Assembly: GCA_964405775.1 (NCBI GenBank)
Contig: CAYOPG010000029.1
Coordinates: 1 to 25,314, forward strand
DNA from: JAAZFF01 sp964405775
Lineage (GTDB): Bacteria > Verrucomicrobiota > Kiritimatiellia > RFP12 > UBA3636
Length of the DNA: 25,314 bases
Direction of reading: 5' to 3'
Shown here one piece after another: positions 1 through 8,277 of this stretch. Both the position numbers and the translations under genes were made by a program. Under the pieces are notes generated by a model, which was given only the letters and a program-made list of their open reading frames with translations, was not told the DNA's origin and searched no databases. Position 1 is the stretch's first letter. Every line of letters begins with the position of its first letter.

Positions 1-2
1 GG

Positions 3-710
3 TTTTTCACTCACAGACTTGGAGGCGAAAGCAATATCTGGCAGGTAAGACGCGACGACGTCGAGATTGGAGTGAGCAGGAAGGGTCGTGAGGTCGTTTT
101 CGAGTGTTCTCCTTCGGAGGAACGCTTTATAGCTACGGCCGTGCTTGATGTCACCACCGAGCTCACTAAGCTCGCACAAGATCTGGCAAAACCAGTCAAG
201 GCATTTGGAGTGGCAAGCCTTGTGAAGTCAGCGGACAACGGCGTGAATGGCCCCTTGAGGGTTGACTCTTACATTGAGCGCTACCTCCGCCGTTTTATAA
301 TGGTGCCTAACCTCAAAGCAGCAGATAAAAACGAGACCCTTGAGGAGATGATGAACATACTGTTCGTCAAAGGGCTGGTTAAAGACCCCCGCAACGCATT
401 AAAGTTGGTTCAAGACCGAGAAACCGCCATGTCGACCGGTTTGGAATCAGGTCTAGCCATCCCGCATGTGAAAACCGATCTTGTAGATTCTCTAGTTGGA
501 GTTGTTGCCGTGTTGGAGAAAGAGATAGATGATTACGAAACAGTTGACGGCTCCAAGGTGAGAATAATTGTGCTCACACTTTCCCCCGTGATGGTTCAGG
601 CGCCTCATCTGAGAATAATCGCCCACATTGGCAAAGTTCTTGATGATGGCGGGCGCAAACGTCTCATTGCGGCTGAAACAGAAAAAGAAATGTACGACGT
701 GTTTATTTAA
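3..710 (+). CDS. PTS EIIA-like domain protein, 5' end outside the window
   Basis: The reading frame is open from the first bases of the window, with no ATG before codon-like sequence begins. A GTG at 72 is the first start-type codon, but the upstream residues read like protein, so the gene probably begins before the window. From the GTG, residues about 72-212 resemble a fructose/mannitol-type PTS EIIA domain (PF00359). The segment SGLAIPHVKTDL, with His132, matches the phosphorylated-histidine motif, and the end LRIIAHIGKVL...F fits the fold's last helices. The roughly 70 preceding residues are not recognised. In this family the domain either relays phosphate to a sugar permease or acts as a nitrogen-PTS-like regulator. 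No permease is visible here, so regulation is as likely as transport. The SNF2 gene starts 12 nt downstream and is probably co-transcribed. Confidence 0.72.
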   Translation, partial: FFTHRLGGESNIWQVRRDDVEIGVSRKGREVVFECSPSEERFIATAVLDVTTELTKLAQDLAKPVKAFGVASLVKSADNGVNGPLRVDSYIERYLRRFIMVPNLKAADKNETLEEMMNILFVKGLVKDPRNALKLVQDRETAMSTGLESGLAIPHVKTDLVDSLVGVVAVLEKEIDDYETVDGSKVRIIVLTLSPVMVQAPHLRIIAHIGKVLDDGGRKRLIAAETEKEMYDVFI

Positions 711-722
711 GACAATCCAGGA

Positions 723-3700
723 ATGTCAAAGTTCGACTTAACCGAAAAGCAAATTAAATCCTGGGGCGGAGAGTCGCTATATAATGACGCCCTTAAGAAT
801 TACTACCAAAAAGGCGAGGTAGCCAACGCCTCGTTCGACGAATCGTATGGAGAAGCGGACATCACTCACGCCGGAGCCAAAATCCATACGCGGTTCAAGG
901 TCAGTAGCTCCGGCCTTGTTGAAAACCTCTGCCCCTGCGCAGTTAGCCAGCGCGACGGCAGGGTGTGTGTTCACATTGTCGCCGCCGCAGTTGCAATTTT
1001 AAAGCGCGCTGTGGCTGCGCAGCGCATACCCGAAAAGAAGCAGGAGCGCTCGCACGCCGAAATGATAGCTCAGGCGAGCATGCAGGGTAAACTCATAAAA
1101 CGCGACTACTCTAAAGGTCAGCCTGCCGAAATCCGCTTGCGCCTTCCGCAAAACTGGCATGAAGCTTTCTTAGCAGGCGAAATACCTGTATCGTGCCTTG
1201 CTGTCTTGGAAGGCGGCGGGAATCCCGTGCCTCTTGAATATATCGCGCAGCGCGGCATCGCCCTCAGGCCTGGCCGTGTCGACGACATGATCCTTTTTGT
1301 CTTGGAAGACATCCAAGGCGATATGACAAAGCCGCTCGTGCTCACCAAGGCTGATTTCGTCGGCATCATAGACATGCTGGGCACTCATGGACGTCCTGTA
1401 TACCGCTCCGGTGGCAATCCTTTGAGGATTGAAACGACGGAGTTGGAGTCGAAGCTCGTCGTGGATCTCGATCGAGATACTGGCGAAATTCTCTTGATGC
1501 TCACTACGGATATCCCCGGGGCGCCAGAGGGCAACGTCCCGGAGTACGCTGTCTTCGGCAACAAAGGTTTTTCGCACTTTGACGGAGTGCTGTGGCCGCT
1601 GACAAGCGTGCTTCCGGGGCCTTATCAGAAGGTCTATCAGGAGACCATAGCGATCCCGCGTAAAGGGACGTTGTCGTTTATCAAAAATGAGTTAGGTCTG
1701 TTAGAAAAGCTCATGCCCCTGCAGCGCGAGATCGACTTTGATCTGTTTGCAATGCAGCCAGCAGAACCGCGTTTTTCTCTCCGCGTAAAGGGCAATGGCG
1801 CATCCATCTCTATGACGCTTTTCGCCAACTACAACGACGCTATTTCCGTTGCCGCGGCTGCTCCGGATCCGCGCAGCGACTTTTCAATTCCAGACGAAGA
1901 GGATTTCTACCTATACTACGTCCGCAACATGGACGCTGAAAAACTGGCAATTAAAAAACTGCGCGATATGCATATCGCCGCCGACTCTGGAACATCCATT
2001 TCGCCGATCTCCGGCGAACGCTCCGTGCTCAACTTCCTTGGCACAAAAATGCCCGTTTTTGAGCGCGATGGCTGGAGCGTACAGATGGATACGGAAATCT
2101 CGTCTTACTATTTTAGCCTTAACCGAACAATTCCGGTTGTCGAAATAGAGCAAGCAAAAGGAGCAGGCAGCTTCGAAATTGGGTACACATTCCGCGTCGT
2201 CAATGGCAAGGCTAATGTAAGCCCGACCGATATACATCGAGCAATCCAAATGCACGAGTCTTTCGTCAAGAAAGGGGACGATCTGGTTCTCTTTGACACG
2301 GCTGCGATCGAGGATCTACGCGATTCACTCCGCGACTGCGACTCGGAGCCCGGCACACGGCCAGGCTTTGTACGTATCAGCAATGTACATGCCCCCTACA
2401 TAAAGGCATCTCTAGACGCCCTTGACAAGACTTCCATCAGAATCCAAACAGCGCCACAGGAATGGAAGACTTTTGCCGACAAGCAGAACAGACTCACTAA
2501 GATCATGCCAGTGATTCTGGATGAGCCGCTTAAAAGCATACTTCGTCCATACCAGAATGACGGCGTAGCATGGTTGCGCTTCCTTGAGTCGAACCGTCTT
2601 GGCGGAATCCTGGCCGACGAAATGGGACTAGGCAAAACCCTCCAGACACTTACCTGGCTTGCCCTTGAACGCTTTCACCCTGAGCATCGCGACAAACCGG
2701 CGCTCGTAATATGCCCCACAAGTCTTGTCGACAACTGGGTTCACGAAGCGCGTCACTTCACTCCGGAACTCAGGGTGATCGCAATGTCCGGAGCACAGCG
2801 TCACGAGAATTTCGAGCACATCTCTAACTATGATCTTGTCGTGACCTCATACGCGCTTATGCGTCGCGATGTCGAGGAGTACCGCAAGACTTACTTTTCT
2901 GCCATCATACTTGACGAGGCTCAGAACATTAAAAACCGCGCCACGCAAAACGCGACCTCCGTCAAAATACTAAACGGCGGAAGCCGTTTTGTCCTAACCG
3001 GCACGCCGATGGAGAACAGCGTGGCCGACCTCTGGTCGATTATGGATTTCCTCATGCCGGGTTACCTCGGACATTACGATGAGTTCCGAGCCGGCTATGA
3101 GATACCTCTGTCTGTGCCCGGCGACGCGCTCTACGAAAGCACGCAGGTCAAGTTGCGCCGTAAACTGCATCCGTTCCTTTTACGTCGAAAAAAGATGGAT
3201 GTGGCAAAGGATCTGCCGCCCAAAATCGTCAAAGTATCATGGTGCAGTATTTCCAGCGAACAGCAAATCGTATACGACAAGGTCATGGAGGCATCGCGTC
3301 AGGAGATTCGCGGCAGAGTGGAGCAGGATGGCTACGAAAAATCACGGATGGTCATCCTCACGGCTCTTCTCCGTCTGCGCCAGATTTGCTGCCACCTTGA
3401 ACTGCTGGGCGATAAAAACCCTATACTTGATGCAGAGACGCCTTCAGCCAAACTCGAGCAGTTCTTCGAAGTCTTTGACGAAGCCACGAACTCCGGCCAC
3501 AGGCTCCTGGTGTTTAGCCAGTTCGTATCGATGCTCAAGATACTCCGCAGAGAGCTCGACAAGCGAAACATCCGCTATTGCTATCTTGACGGTGCTTCGA
3601 AGGACCGCCTGGAGAGCGTACACAAGTTCAACACCGATACGGGCATACCAATATTCCTCATCAGCTTGAAGGCCGGCGGAACAGGGCTAAACCTGACTGG

Positions 3701-3953
3701 CGCAGACATGGTTGTGCACTTCGACCCTTGGTGGAATCCGGCAGTCGAGGATCAGGCTACGGATCGCGCTCATCGCATAGGTCAAAAGAGATCGGTCATG
3801 AGCCTAAAGATGATCACGGAAAATACAATCGAGGAAAAAGTGCTCAACATGCAACGTCGCAAACGCGCCATAATCGGTGCGACTGTGGAGTCGGACGAAC
3901 AGACGATGGCAAAGCTCACCTGGGACGACGTCAAGGAACTCTTCGACCTCTAA
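723..3953 (+). CDS. SWIM zinc-finger SNF2-family DNA helicase/ATPase
   Basis: A 1076-residue Swi2/Snf2 ATPase. An N-terminal SWIM zinc finger is visible as C70-P-C72...C82-V-H84. The long middle part (about 100-600) is the bacterial SNF2-associated region. The helicase core starts near residue 605 (LRPYQNDGVAWL) and has Walker A DEMGLGKT (632-639), Walker B as DEAQ (731-734), the LTGTPMEN motif III, a conserved helicase C-domain with AGGTGLNL, and motif VI ending HRIGQ (1017-1021). Such proteins translocate on double-stranded DNA and remodel protein-DNA complexes. In bacteria some aid RNA polymerase recycling or repair, and others belong to defence islands, but no defence partner is visible here. 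The ATG at 723 has AGGA directly against it, so initiation may depend on translation of the preceding gene. It ends 7 bp from the convergent hisB. Confidence 0.93.
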   Translation: MSKFDLTEKQIKSWGGESLYNDALKNYYQKGEVANASFDESYGEADITHAGAKIHTRFKVSSSGLVENLCPCAVSQRDGRVCVHIVAAAVAILKRAVAAQRIPEKKQERSHAEMIAQASMQGKLIKRDYSKGQPAEIRLRLPQNWHEAFLAGEIPVSCLAVLEGGGNPVPLEYIAQRGIALRPGRVDDMILFVLEDIQGDMTKPLVLTKADFVGIIDMLGTHGRPVYRSGGNPLRIETTELESKLVVDLDRDTGEILLMLTTDIPGAPEGNVPEYAVFGNKGFSHFDGVLWPLTSVLPGPYQKVYQETIAIPRKGTLSFIKNELGLLEKLMPLQREIDFDLFAMQPAEPRFSLRVKGNGASISMTLFANYNDAISVAAAAPDPRSDFSIPDEEDFYLYYVRNMDAEKLAIKKLRDMHIAADSGTSISPISGERSVLNFLGTKMPVFERDGWSVQMDTEISSYYFSLNRTIPVVEIEQAKGAGSFEIGYTFRVVNGKANVSPTDIHRAIQMHESFVKKGDDLVLFDTAAIEDLRDSLRDCDSEPGTRPGFVRISNVHAPYIKASLDALDKTSIRIQTAPQEWKTFADKQNRLTKIMPVILDEPLKSILRPYQNDGVAWLRFLESNRLGGILADEMGLGKTLQTLTWLALERFHPEHRDKPALVICPTSLVDNWVHEARHFTPELRVIAMSGAQRHENFEHISNYDLVVTSYALMRRDVEEYRKTYFSAIILDEAQNIKNRATQNATSVKILNGGSRFVLTGTPMENSVADLWSIMDFLMPGYLGHYDEFRAGYEIPLSVPGDALYESTQVKLRRKLHPFLLRRKKMDVAKDLPPKIVKVSWCSISSEQQIVYDKVMEASRQEIRGRVEQDGYEKSRMVILTALLRLRQICCHLELLGDKNPILDAETPSAKLEQFFEVFDEATNSGHRLLVFSQFVSMLKILRRELDKRNIRYCYLDGASKDRLESVHKFNTDTGIPIFLISLKAGGTGLNLTGADMVVHFDPWWNPAVEDQATDRAHRIGQKRSVMSLKMITENTIEEKVLNMQRRKRAIIGATVESDEQTMAKLTWDDVKELFDL

Positions 3954-3960
3954 TAGGCCG

Positions 3961-4551
3961 TTATATAATTCCCTTGCTGGAAGGAACACCCGTTTCGCGG
4001 GGATCGATCTCGACTGCTGCTCGTAGAGCCCGTGCGAACCCTTTGAACACGGATTCGGCTGCGTGATGCGCTTCGTCAGCGCGTACATCTATGTGCAGGT
4101 TCATACGGGCGTTCACGCTCATTGCTCGGAAAAATTCAACCAGCAGGTTGGTGTCGAAGTCTCGGACAAAAGTCGATTTGACATTGTTAGAGTATACGAG
4201 GAAGGGACGCCCCCCAAGATCGAGGGCAATCTGAGCCTGGGCTTCGTCCATCGGAAGGATGAAAAAGCCGTATCGGCGTATGCCCTTGCGCTCGCCAAGT
4301 GCTTTGTCCAGAGCAGAGCCAAGAGCAAGACCGATATCCTCGACAGTGTGATGGTAATCGACGTTGGTGTCGCCAATGCATTTGATCTTGAGGTCGACAA
4401 GCGAATGGCGCGAGAGAAGCGTGAGCATGTGGTCGAAGAACCCTATGCCAGTCTCGATCTCGCACTTGCCGGTTCCGTCTAGATCAAGCTCCAGGTTTAT
4501 CGAGGTTTCGGCCGTTTCCCTGCTTACAGAACCTTTGCGTTTTGCGCTCAT
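3961..4551 (-). CDS. hisB: Imidazoleglycerol-phosphate dehydratase
   Basis: A 196-residue monofunctional HisB, the normal length for the dehydratase alone, without the phosphatase domain fused in enterobacteria. It converts imidazoleglycerol phosphate to imidazoleacetol phosphate in histidine synthesis. The metal-binding histidine motifs are all present: GFFDHML (His41), DYHHTVED (His67-His68) and EAHHAAES (His162-His163). The C-terminus ends in the usual SSKG. Its ATG overlaps the TGA of hisC by 4 nt (ATGA), so the two should be translationally coupled and expressed from the promoter before hisC. HisC acts on the product of HisB, so the pair performs consecutive pathway steps. Confidence 0.97.
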   Translation of the reverse strand: MSAKRKGSVSRETAETSINLELDLDGTGKCEIETGIGFFDHMLTLLSRHSLVDLKIKCIGDTNVDYHHTVEDIGLALGSALDKALGERKGIRRYGFFILPMDEAQAQIALDLGGRPFLVYSNNVKSTFVRDFDTNLLVEFFRAMSVNARMNLHIDVRADEAHHAAESVFKGFARALRAAVEIDPRETGVPSSKGII

Positions 4552-5603
4552 TGTTTATCTCCTTTTTTGAGTACCTCTAGAAGCACGTCTATCTGCTTGT
4601 CAGTCCCAATTGTTATTCGCAGGTGGTCGCCTGTCGCGGGTCCCGGGAAGTGGCGTACAACTATGCCGTGTCTGCGTAGCTTTGCCTTTGCGGTCTCCGC
4701 AGTTTCCGGCTCCGGAGGAACGCACCACACGAAGTTCGTGGCAGAGTCTTCACACTTCCACCCAAGCTCGCGAAGACCGGCGGTGAGGCGCGTCCGCGTG
4801 GCGATGATTTTGTTGCGGTTCGCCGTCATCCAGTCTGGGTCTGAAAGGGCGGCTGCGGCGACCTCCTGTGACAATTGATTTACGTTGTACGAATCTTTGA
4901 TTTTGTAAAGGGCTTCGATCAAGTTTGCCGGGCCAAACATATACCCGAGGCGGATGCCTGCGAGCGACCATGCCTTTGACATGGTGCGGCAGACAACAAC
5001 ATTGGGCATGGTCAACGCAAGCTCCGCGCAGTTGTCTTCCGCGAAAGCGGCGTAAGCTTCGTCTATAAGAACGACACCGGGGTTCTTTTCGCAGAAACGG
5101 CGCATCTGCGCCCGTGGGTAGAATGTGGATGTGGGAGCGTTCGGGTTTGCCACGAAAAACAGCTCCGGAGTTTTATCCAGATCGGCGCCCTCGAGTGCGT
5201 ATGGCAGTTCGGCCGAAGAGGGGAGCGGGAGAGCAACCCCCTTTACATCGCGGATTGCTGTCAATACCGGATATAAAGAGTACGATGGTGAGAAATATCC
5301 TATGGAGCCGCCATCTTCGACAAACGCATAAGTCGCGAGTCTGAGAACCTCGTCGGAGCCATTGCCTACGAAAATATTTTCGATCGGACACCCTATGCGC
5401 GCCGCAAGGAGTTCACGAACCCGCGTGCATAGAGGATCGGGATAAAGATTCAAACGATCAGAGTCGAAGTCACGCATAACCTCCGCGATCTTAGGTGATG
5501 GCGGATATGCGTTTTCATTTGTGTTCAGTTTGATTATATTGGCGACCTTTGGCTGCTCACCTGGAGTGTAAGGCTCAAGGTTCTGTACTGACTTCCGGAT
5601 CAT
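4548..5603 (-). CDS. hisC: Histidinol-phosphate aminotransferase
   Basis: A 351-residue class I/II PLP-dependent aminotransferase that converts imidazoleacetol phosphate and glutamate to histidinol phosphate. The start resembles HisC proteins (LEPYTPGEQP, then IKLNTNENAYPPSP). The cofactor lysine is K210 in RTMSKAWSLAGIRLGY, and the substrate/PLP pocket elements GNGSDE (81-86), NPNAPTS and DEAYAAF are present. The ATG at 5603 has no strong Shine-Dalgarno sequence, but a good promoter lies 32-60 bp upstream. HisC-like enzymes can also act on aromatic amino acids. The coupled hisB makes histidine synthesis the clear call. Confidence 0.96.
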   Translation of the reverse strand: MIRKSVQNLEPYTPGEQPKVANIIKLNTNENAYPPSPKIAEVMRDFDSDRLNLYPDPLCTRVRELLAARIGCPIENIFVGNGSDEVLRLATYAFVEDGGSIGYFSPSYSLYPVLTAIRDVKGVALPLPSSAELPYALEGADLDKTPELFFVANPNAPTSTFYPRAQMRRFCEKNPGVVLIDEAYAAFAEDNCAELALTMPNVVVCRTMSKAWSLAGIRLGYMFGPANLIEALYKIKDSYNVNQLSQEVAAAALSDPDWMTANRNKIIATRTRLTAGLRELGWKCEDSATNFVWCVPPEPETAETAKAKLRRHGIVVRHFPGPATGDHLRITIGTDKQIDVLLEVLKKGDKQ

Positions 5604-5634
5604 ATATTATGCGTTGGTTGGTTAATCGTCCCTG

Positions 5635-5663
5635 ATTCTAGCAAACGCGCACTTCATCAGCAA
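5635..5663 (-). promoter_or_regulatory. Sigma-70-type promoter for hisC-hisB
   Basis: On the minus strand TTGCTG (5658-5663) is followed after exactly 17 bases by TAGAAT (5635-5640). Both hexamers match four or five of six consensus positions. Predicted transcription starts near 5628, giving a leader of about 25 nt before the hisC ATG. No attenuator-type His-codon leader peptide fits in so short a leader. Confidence 0.6.
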
Positions 5664-5692
5664 TTCTAAATTGGATTGGGCTTTCCCCATTT

Positions 5693-5726
5693 TTGTGACA
5701 TTGCTCAAAAAACTGAAGTGTCACAA
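5693..5726. other. Hairpin with 8-bp perfect stem
   Basis: TTGTGACA at 5693-5700 and its exact complement TGTCACAA at 5719-5726 enclose an 18-nt loop containing a run of A (T on the minus strand). It lies between the ROK gene and hisC, just outside the hisC promoter. There is no U-tract directly after the stem on either strand, so it is not a textbook terminator. It could be an operator, because TGTGACA-N-TGTCACA is also the shape of a dimer-binding site. Confidence 0.4.
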
Positions 5727-5740
5727 GCAGGTGTCGGTCT

Positions 5741-5834
5741 TTGTTGGGGTGTTGTGTGCCGCAGGCCCACGAGCGCTCATAACGCGTGCGCTCGAACACC
5801 GCGCCATAGGCACACAACACCGCCACCAAGACAA
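5741..5834. repeat. Long nested inverted repeat downstream of the ROK gene
   Basis: A perfect 13-bp inverted repeat (5748-5760 with 5809-5821, GGTGTTGTGTGCC and its complement) encloses a second 7-bp stem, CGAGCGC at 5770-5776 with GCGCTCG at 5788-5794. Outside the main stem, pairing continues imperfectly (TTGT and TTGG at 5741-5747 with CCAA and ACAA at 5826-5834). The structure begins within 20 bp of the ROK stop codon. It may end the deacetylase/ROK transcript or protect its 3' end, or it may be a small MITE-like element. No uridine run follows on the minus strand. Confidence 0.55.
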
Positions 5835-5837
5835 TGT

Positions 5838-7178
5838 CTACTCCTGTGCGCTGAGCGCGGCGGCAGCGACGGACTGGCCAAGGCGCTTGGCTTTCTCATC
5901 CGGCATGAATATGTTCAGATCTCCGTGCTCCGGATATTGTTCAGCGACGACTTTCTTGGCTGTTTCCAGTATGATCTCGCCACCTTGACCTGATGTGACA
6001 CGACCGAGGATCATCAGGTTGTCGCAGTCGTAGAATTCGCGGTACCAGATGGCGGAGTGACCCAGATTTTCGCCAAGCGTTGTATAAAGACGTTCGGCTC
6101 TCGAATCGTTGGATGCTATGAGATTCTGCACTTCCACGAGACGCTCTGGGAGCTTCATCTCTGCGGGGAAAGCTATGCCGAGAAGACCAGCGAGGTAGTT
6201 GGTGGCCTGCTGCGAAAAGTACATGGCGCCGACTCCGATATCGCCCGACCATTCGTCGCTCGGGGCGGTAGCAGAGTAGTCCACTGGGCAGAACGCGAGC
6301 TCGTTCAGGCGGCCAGTGATGTGGCCGTTGCGATCGAGGTATCCACCTGCTTCGCTGGAGCCCATTGCCACGCCAAGAACAGCCTTCACGCCATTCGTGA
6401 CAAAGGCGGCCAGAGCGGTGACGTCACCGTCGTTCTCAATCTTGAGGGGAACATTCCACTTTTTCTGGATGGTGTAGAACATGTTCTGCGCTTCCTCGTA
6501 TTTCTCCGGCTTGATGGCGCGGAGCAGTGAGGCGACGCGGATTCGATTGTCCACTACAATGCCAGCCGTGCTGCCGCCGATGGCGTCAACGCGTGGTAGA
6601 TGTTTTGCTGCAATCTCCAGACCTCCGTTGAGCTTTTCGAGGTGGTATGAAGGGTCGGTGGCGTTGCGCGGATCCCAAGGGAACTCATCGCTGAAGCGGA
6701 CTTCGCCGTTTTCGACAGCGGAAATCTTGAAATCGCTGGCGCCAAGGTCGAACCCAATGCGGCAACCTTCCCACGATATGCCAGCTCCGCTTTTTGAATC
6801 TTTTGTTTCCGGTACTTGCTCCGGCTTGCACTTGACAACTTCCATTTCGCGGCCGTATGACTTTAGCATCATGTCGCGGTCGAATTCGCGAGCGCCACCC
6901 TTAGAGTAGTCTTTTTTTATTGCGTCGCAAATGGCGTCAGGACCAGCGAGATGCAGCTTCCAACCACCGGCTGCCCAGAGCACGAATTTGACCGTGCGTT
7001 CGGCGAAGCGTATTGTCGAGGCGTCGTTCTCCATGCCATCGGGGATGGGTAGAGAGTATTTGTAGGCGCAGCCGTTTTCGCGCTCCCATGCGAAAGTGAA
7101 TTTGGAGTGTTTACGATTTGCTGAAGCGTCTTTTAGTTTCTTGAGTTCAGACGTTAGTGGTACGAGTGTGTTTTTCAT
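5838..7178 (-). CDS. ROK-family protein with unusual N-terminal extension (possible sugar kinase)
   Basis: A 446-residue protein whose residues about 138-440 have the ROK actin-like ATPase fold. Visible elements are phosphate-1 IGFDLGASDFK (141-151), the sugar-loop segment GGSTAGIVVDNRIR (201-214), the candidate catalytic aspartate in ENDGDVTALAA (D250) and a second glycine-rich loop, GVAMGSSEAGGYLD. ROK proteins phosphorylate glucose, N-acetyl amino sugars or related hexoses, or act as repressors. No helix-turn-helix is obvious, which favours an enzyme. Two oddities stand out: residues 1-135 are not recognised, and the zinc motif C-X-C-G-X2-G-C that normally follows the GH motif is missing (after GHITGRLNELAFC no such cysteines occur). 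It lies 50 bp after the PIG-L deacetylase gene on the same strand and is probably co-transcribed. Confidence 0.8.
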   Translation of the reverse strand: MKNTLVPLTSELKKLKDASANRKHSKFTFAWERENGCAYKYSLPIPDGMENDASTIRFAERTVKFVLWAAGGWKLHLAGPDAICDAIKKDYSKGGAREFDRDMMLKSYGREMEVVKCKPEQVPETKDSKSGAGISWEGCRIGFDLGASDFKISAVENGEVRFSDEFPWDPRNATDPSYHLEKLNGGLEIAAKHLPRVDAIGGSTAGIVVDNRIRVASLLRAIKPEKYEEAQNMFYTIQKKWNVPLKIENDGDVTALAAFVTNGVKAVLGVAMGSSEAGGYLDRNGHITGRLNELAFCPVDYSATAPSDEWSGDIGVGAMYFSQQATNYLAGLLGIAFPAEMKLPERLVEVQNLIASNDSRAERLYTTLGENLGHSAIWYREFYDCDNLMILGRVTSGQGGEIILETAKKVVAEQYPEHGDLNIFMPDEKAKRLGQSVAAAALSAQE

Positions 7179-7228
7179 ATCAATCTGGTTCTTAAGAGGT
7201 AGTGTTCTTATAGTGTGAAGAGAAACTA

Positions 7229-8098
7229 TCAGGAATTGGCAGGTCCGCCCGCACTGGCGAGGGTCTCCCGGATTTCGGCGACGAAACGATCCACGAATCC
7301 GAGAATGAACTTTCCGGGGCAGAGTGTGTCGTCCTCGATCAGCGGGGTCATATCAATGGCAAAGCAGACTTGCTCAAGAGTGTCCACGGCGTGCGAGTCG
7401 CCATAAGTGGCGTTCGCGCGGCGGCGCCCGAACGTGGCGGTGTCGTAGCGCTTGCCACCTGCGATCTGTGAATCGAACACTCCCATCAGCGCGGCTGCGA
7501 GTGCATCGTTCCCGCCGGCGTCAAGGCGGAGTTTCTCCTTGTCGCAGACCCAGTCCAGACTACGCCATATTTCAGCTCCGAGAAATTTTTTAGGACGCTC
7601 GTTTTTGGGGAGGAGGCGGATTGCCCGCAACACATTGAGAGCCGTGCCAACGTGGGTGTTGTGCTTGTCAGCGAAATTGTGCGTCATTACTGTCTCCGGC
7701 TTCATTGCGCGCAAAACCGCTGAGAGCTCTTGTGCCGGGGCTTTGTTTTCGGCGTCGCGTATTGCCTTGCTGGTGAAGCGTAGCTGCACCATGCTGGCGT
7801 AATGTCCGATCTGTGAGGCCAGACGCTGCTCCTTCCGGCGGATTTCCTGCATGTCCTCGTCTGAGCGACTTGCGTAAACTCCGCTACGGGGCGAGCCGGC
7901 ACCATTCGTCATAACGACCGCAGAGAAAGTCGGGGTGCCAGTTCCAAAGGCCTCTTCAATGAGCGGGAAGCCCATGAACTCGACATCGTCTTGATGTGCA
8001 GCAACGACAACGGACTTCGTCCGGGCAAGCGCCTCTGACTCTGGTGTTCCATCTGGCACAAAAATCTCGGCTCCTGGCTGTGAAAAAGAAAAACTCAT
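7229..8098 (-). CDS. PIG-L (LmbE-like) family deacetylase
   Basis: A 289-residue zinc-dependent N-acetyl-sugar deacetylase of the PIG-L/LmbE/BshB family (PF02585). The metal motif is AHQDDVE (His35, Asp37, Asp38; family consensus AHPDDE), and the second metal motif is HNFADKHNTHV (His140, Asp144, His146, His149). Members remove acetate from GlcNAc-type substrates, including GlcNAc-malate, GlcNAc-PI and chitobiose. The substrate cannot be read from the sequence. The start at 8098 is supported by AGGAGA eight bases upstream (8107-8112). The ROK gene follows on the same strand, so a deacetylase plus sugar kinase acting on an N-acetylated sugar is a reasonable inference. Confidence 0.88.
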   Translation of the reverse strand: MSFSFSQPGAEIFVPDGTPESEALARTKSVVVAAHQDDVEFMGFPLIEEAFGTGTPTFSAVVMTNGAGSPRSGVYASRSDEDMQEIRRKEQRLASQIGHYASMVQLRFTSKAIRDAENKAPAQELSAVLRAMKPETVMTHNFADKHNTHVGTALNVLRAIRLLPKNERPKKFLGAEIWRSLDWVCDKEKLRLDAGGNDALAAALMGVFDSQIAGGKRYDTATFGRRRANATYGDSHAVDTLEQVCFAIDMTPLIEDDTLCPGKFILGFVDRFVAEIRETLASAGGPANS

Positions 8099-8202
8099 TC
8101 CGCAAATCTCCTGTGCGCTTTATTGTTACGCTGTATCTTGTGTTTAAGGGTTGTTAAAAGAAGGAAATGGGATTGTCTCATAATCTTTTGTCTGGGGCAA
8201 GT

Positions 8203-8241
8203 CCAATACTTTCCCCAATACTTTCCTCCCCAATACTTTCC
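8203..8241. repeat. Three direct copies of a 12-bp repeat
   Basis: CCAATACTTTCC occurs at 8203-8214, 8215-8226 and 8230-8241. The first two are adjacent and the third follows a 3-base spacer. The array sits between the deacetylase start and the C-terminal end of the transposase remnant, where the end of an insertion sequence would be expected. It may be an iterated transposase-binding or terminal sequence. No matching copy was found at the other side near 9150-9240. Confidence 0.7.
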
Positions 8242-8277
8242 CGGGCGCATCTCTGTTTTGCGACGTTTTTTCGAGGG

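Noticed and set aside
723..3953. Defence-island system built around the SNF2 helicase
   Set aside because: No nuclease, methylase or other defence partner lies within view; the neighbours are an EIIA-like gene and histidine genes.
5770..5794. Integron attC-like site
   Set aside because: The nested stem lacks the paired RYYYAAC/GTTRRRY core sites, and no integrase or cassette array is present.
5671..5993. Two overlapping plus-strand frames from the hairpin region into the ROK gene
   Set aside because: No start signal or domain; they are explained by the inverted repeat and the antisense of ROK.
6057..6530. Plus-strand open frame of 157 codons inside the ROK gene
   Set aside because: It lies wholly opposite a well-supported gene and has no motif or start signal. 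Such shadows are common at this base composition.
8203..8241. CRISPR array
   Set aside because: The repeats are only 12 bp with spacers of 0-3 bp, and no cas genes are nearby.
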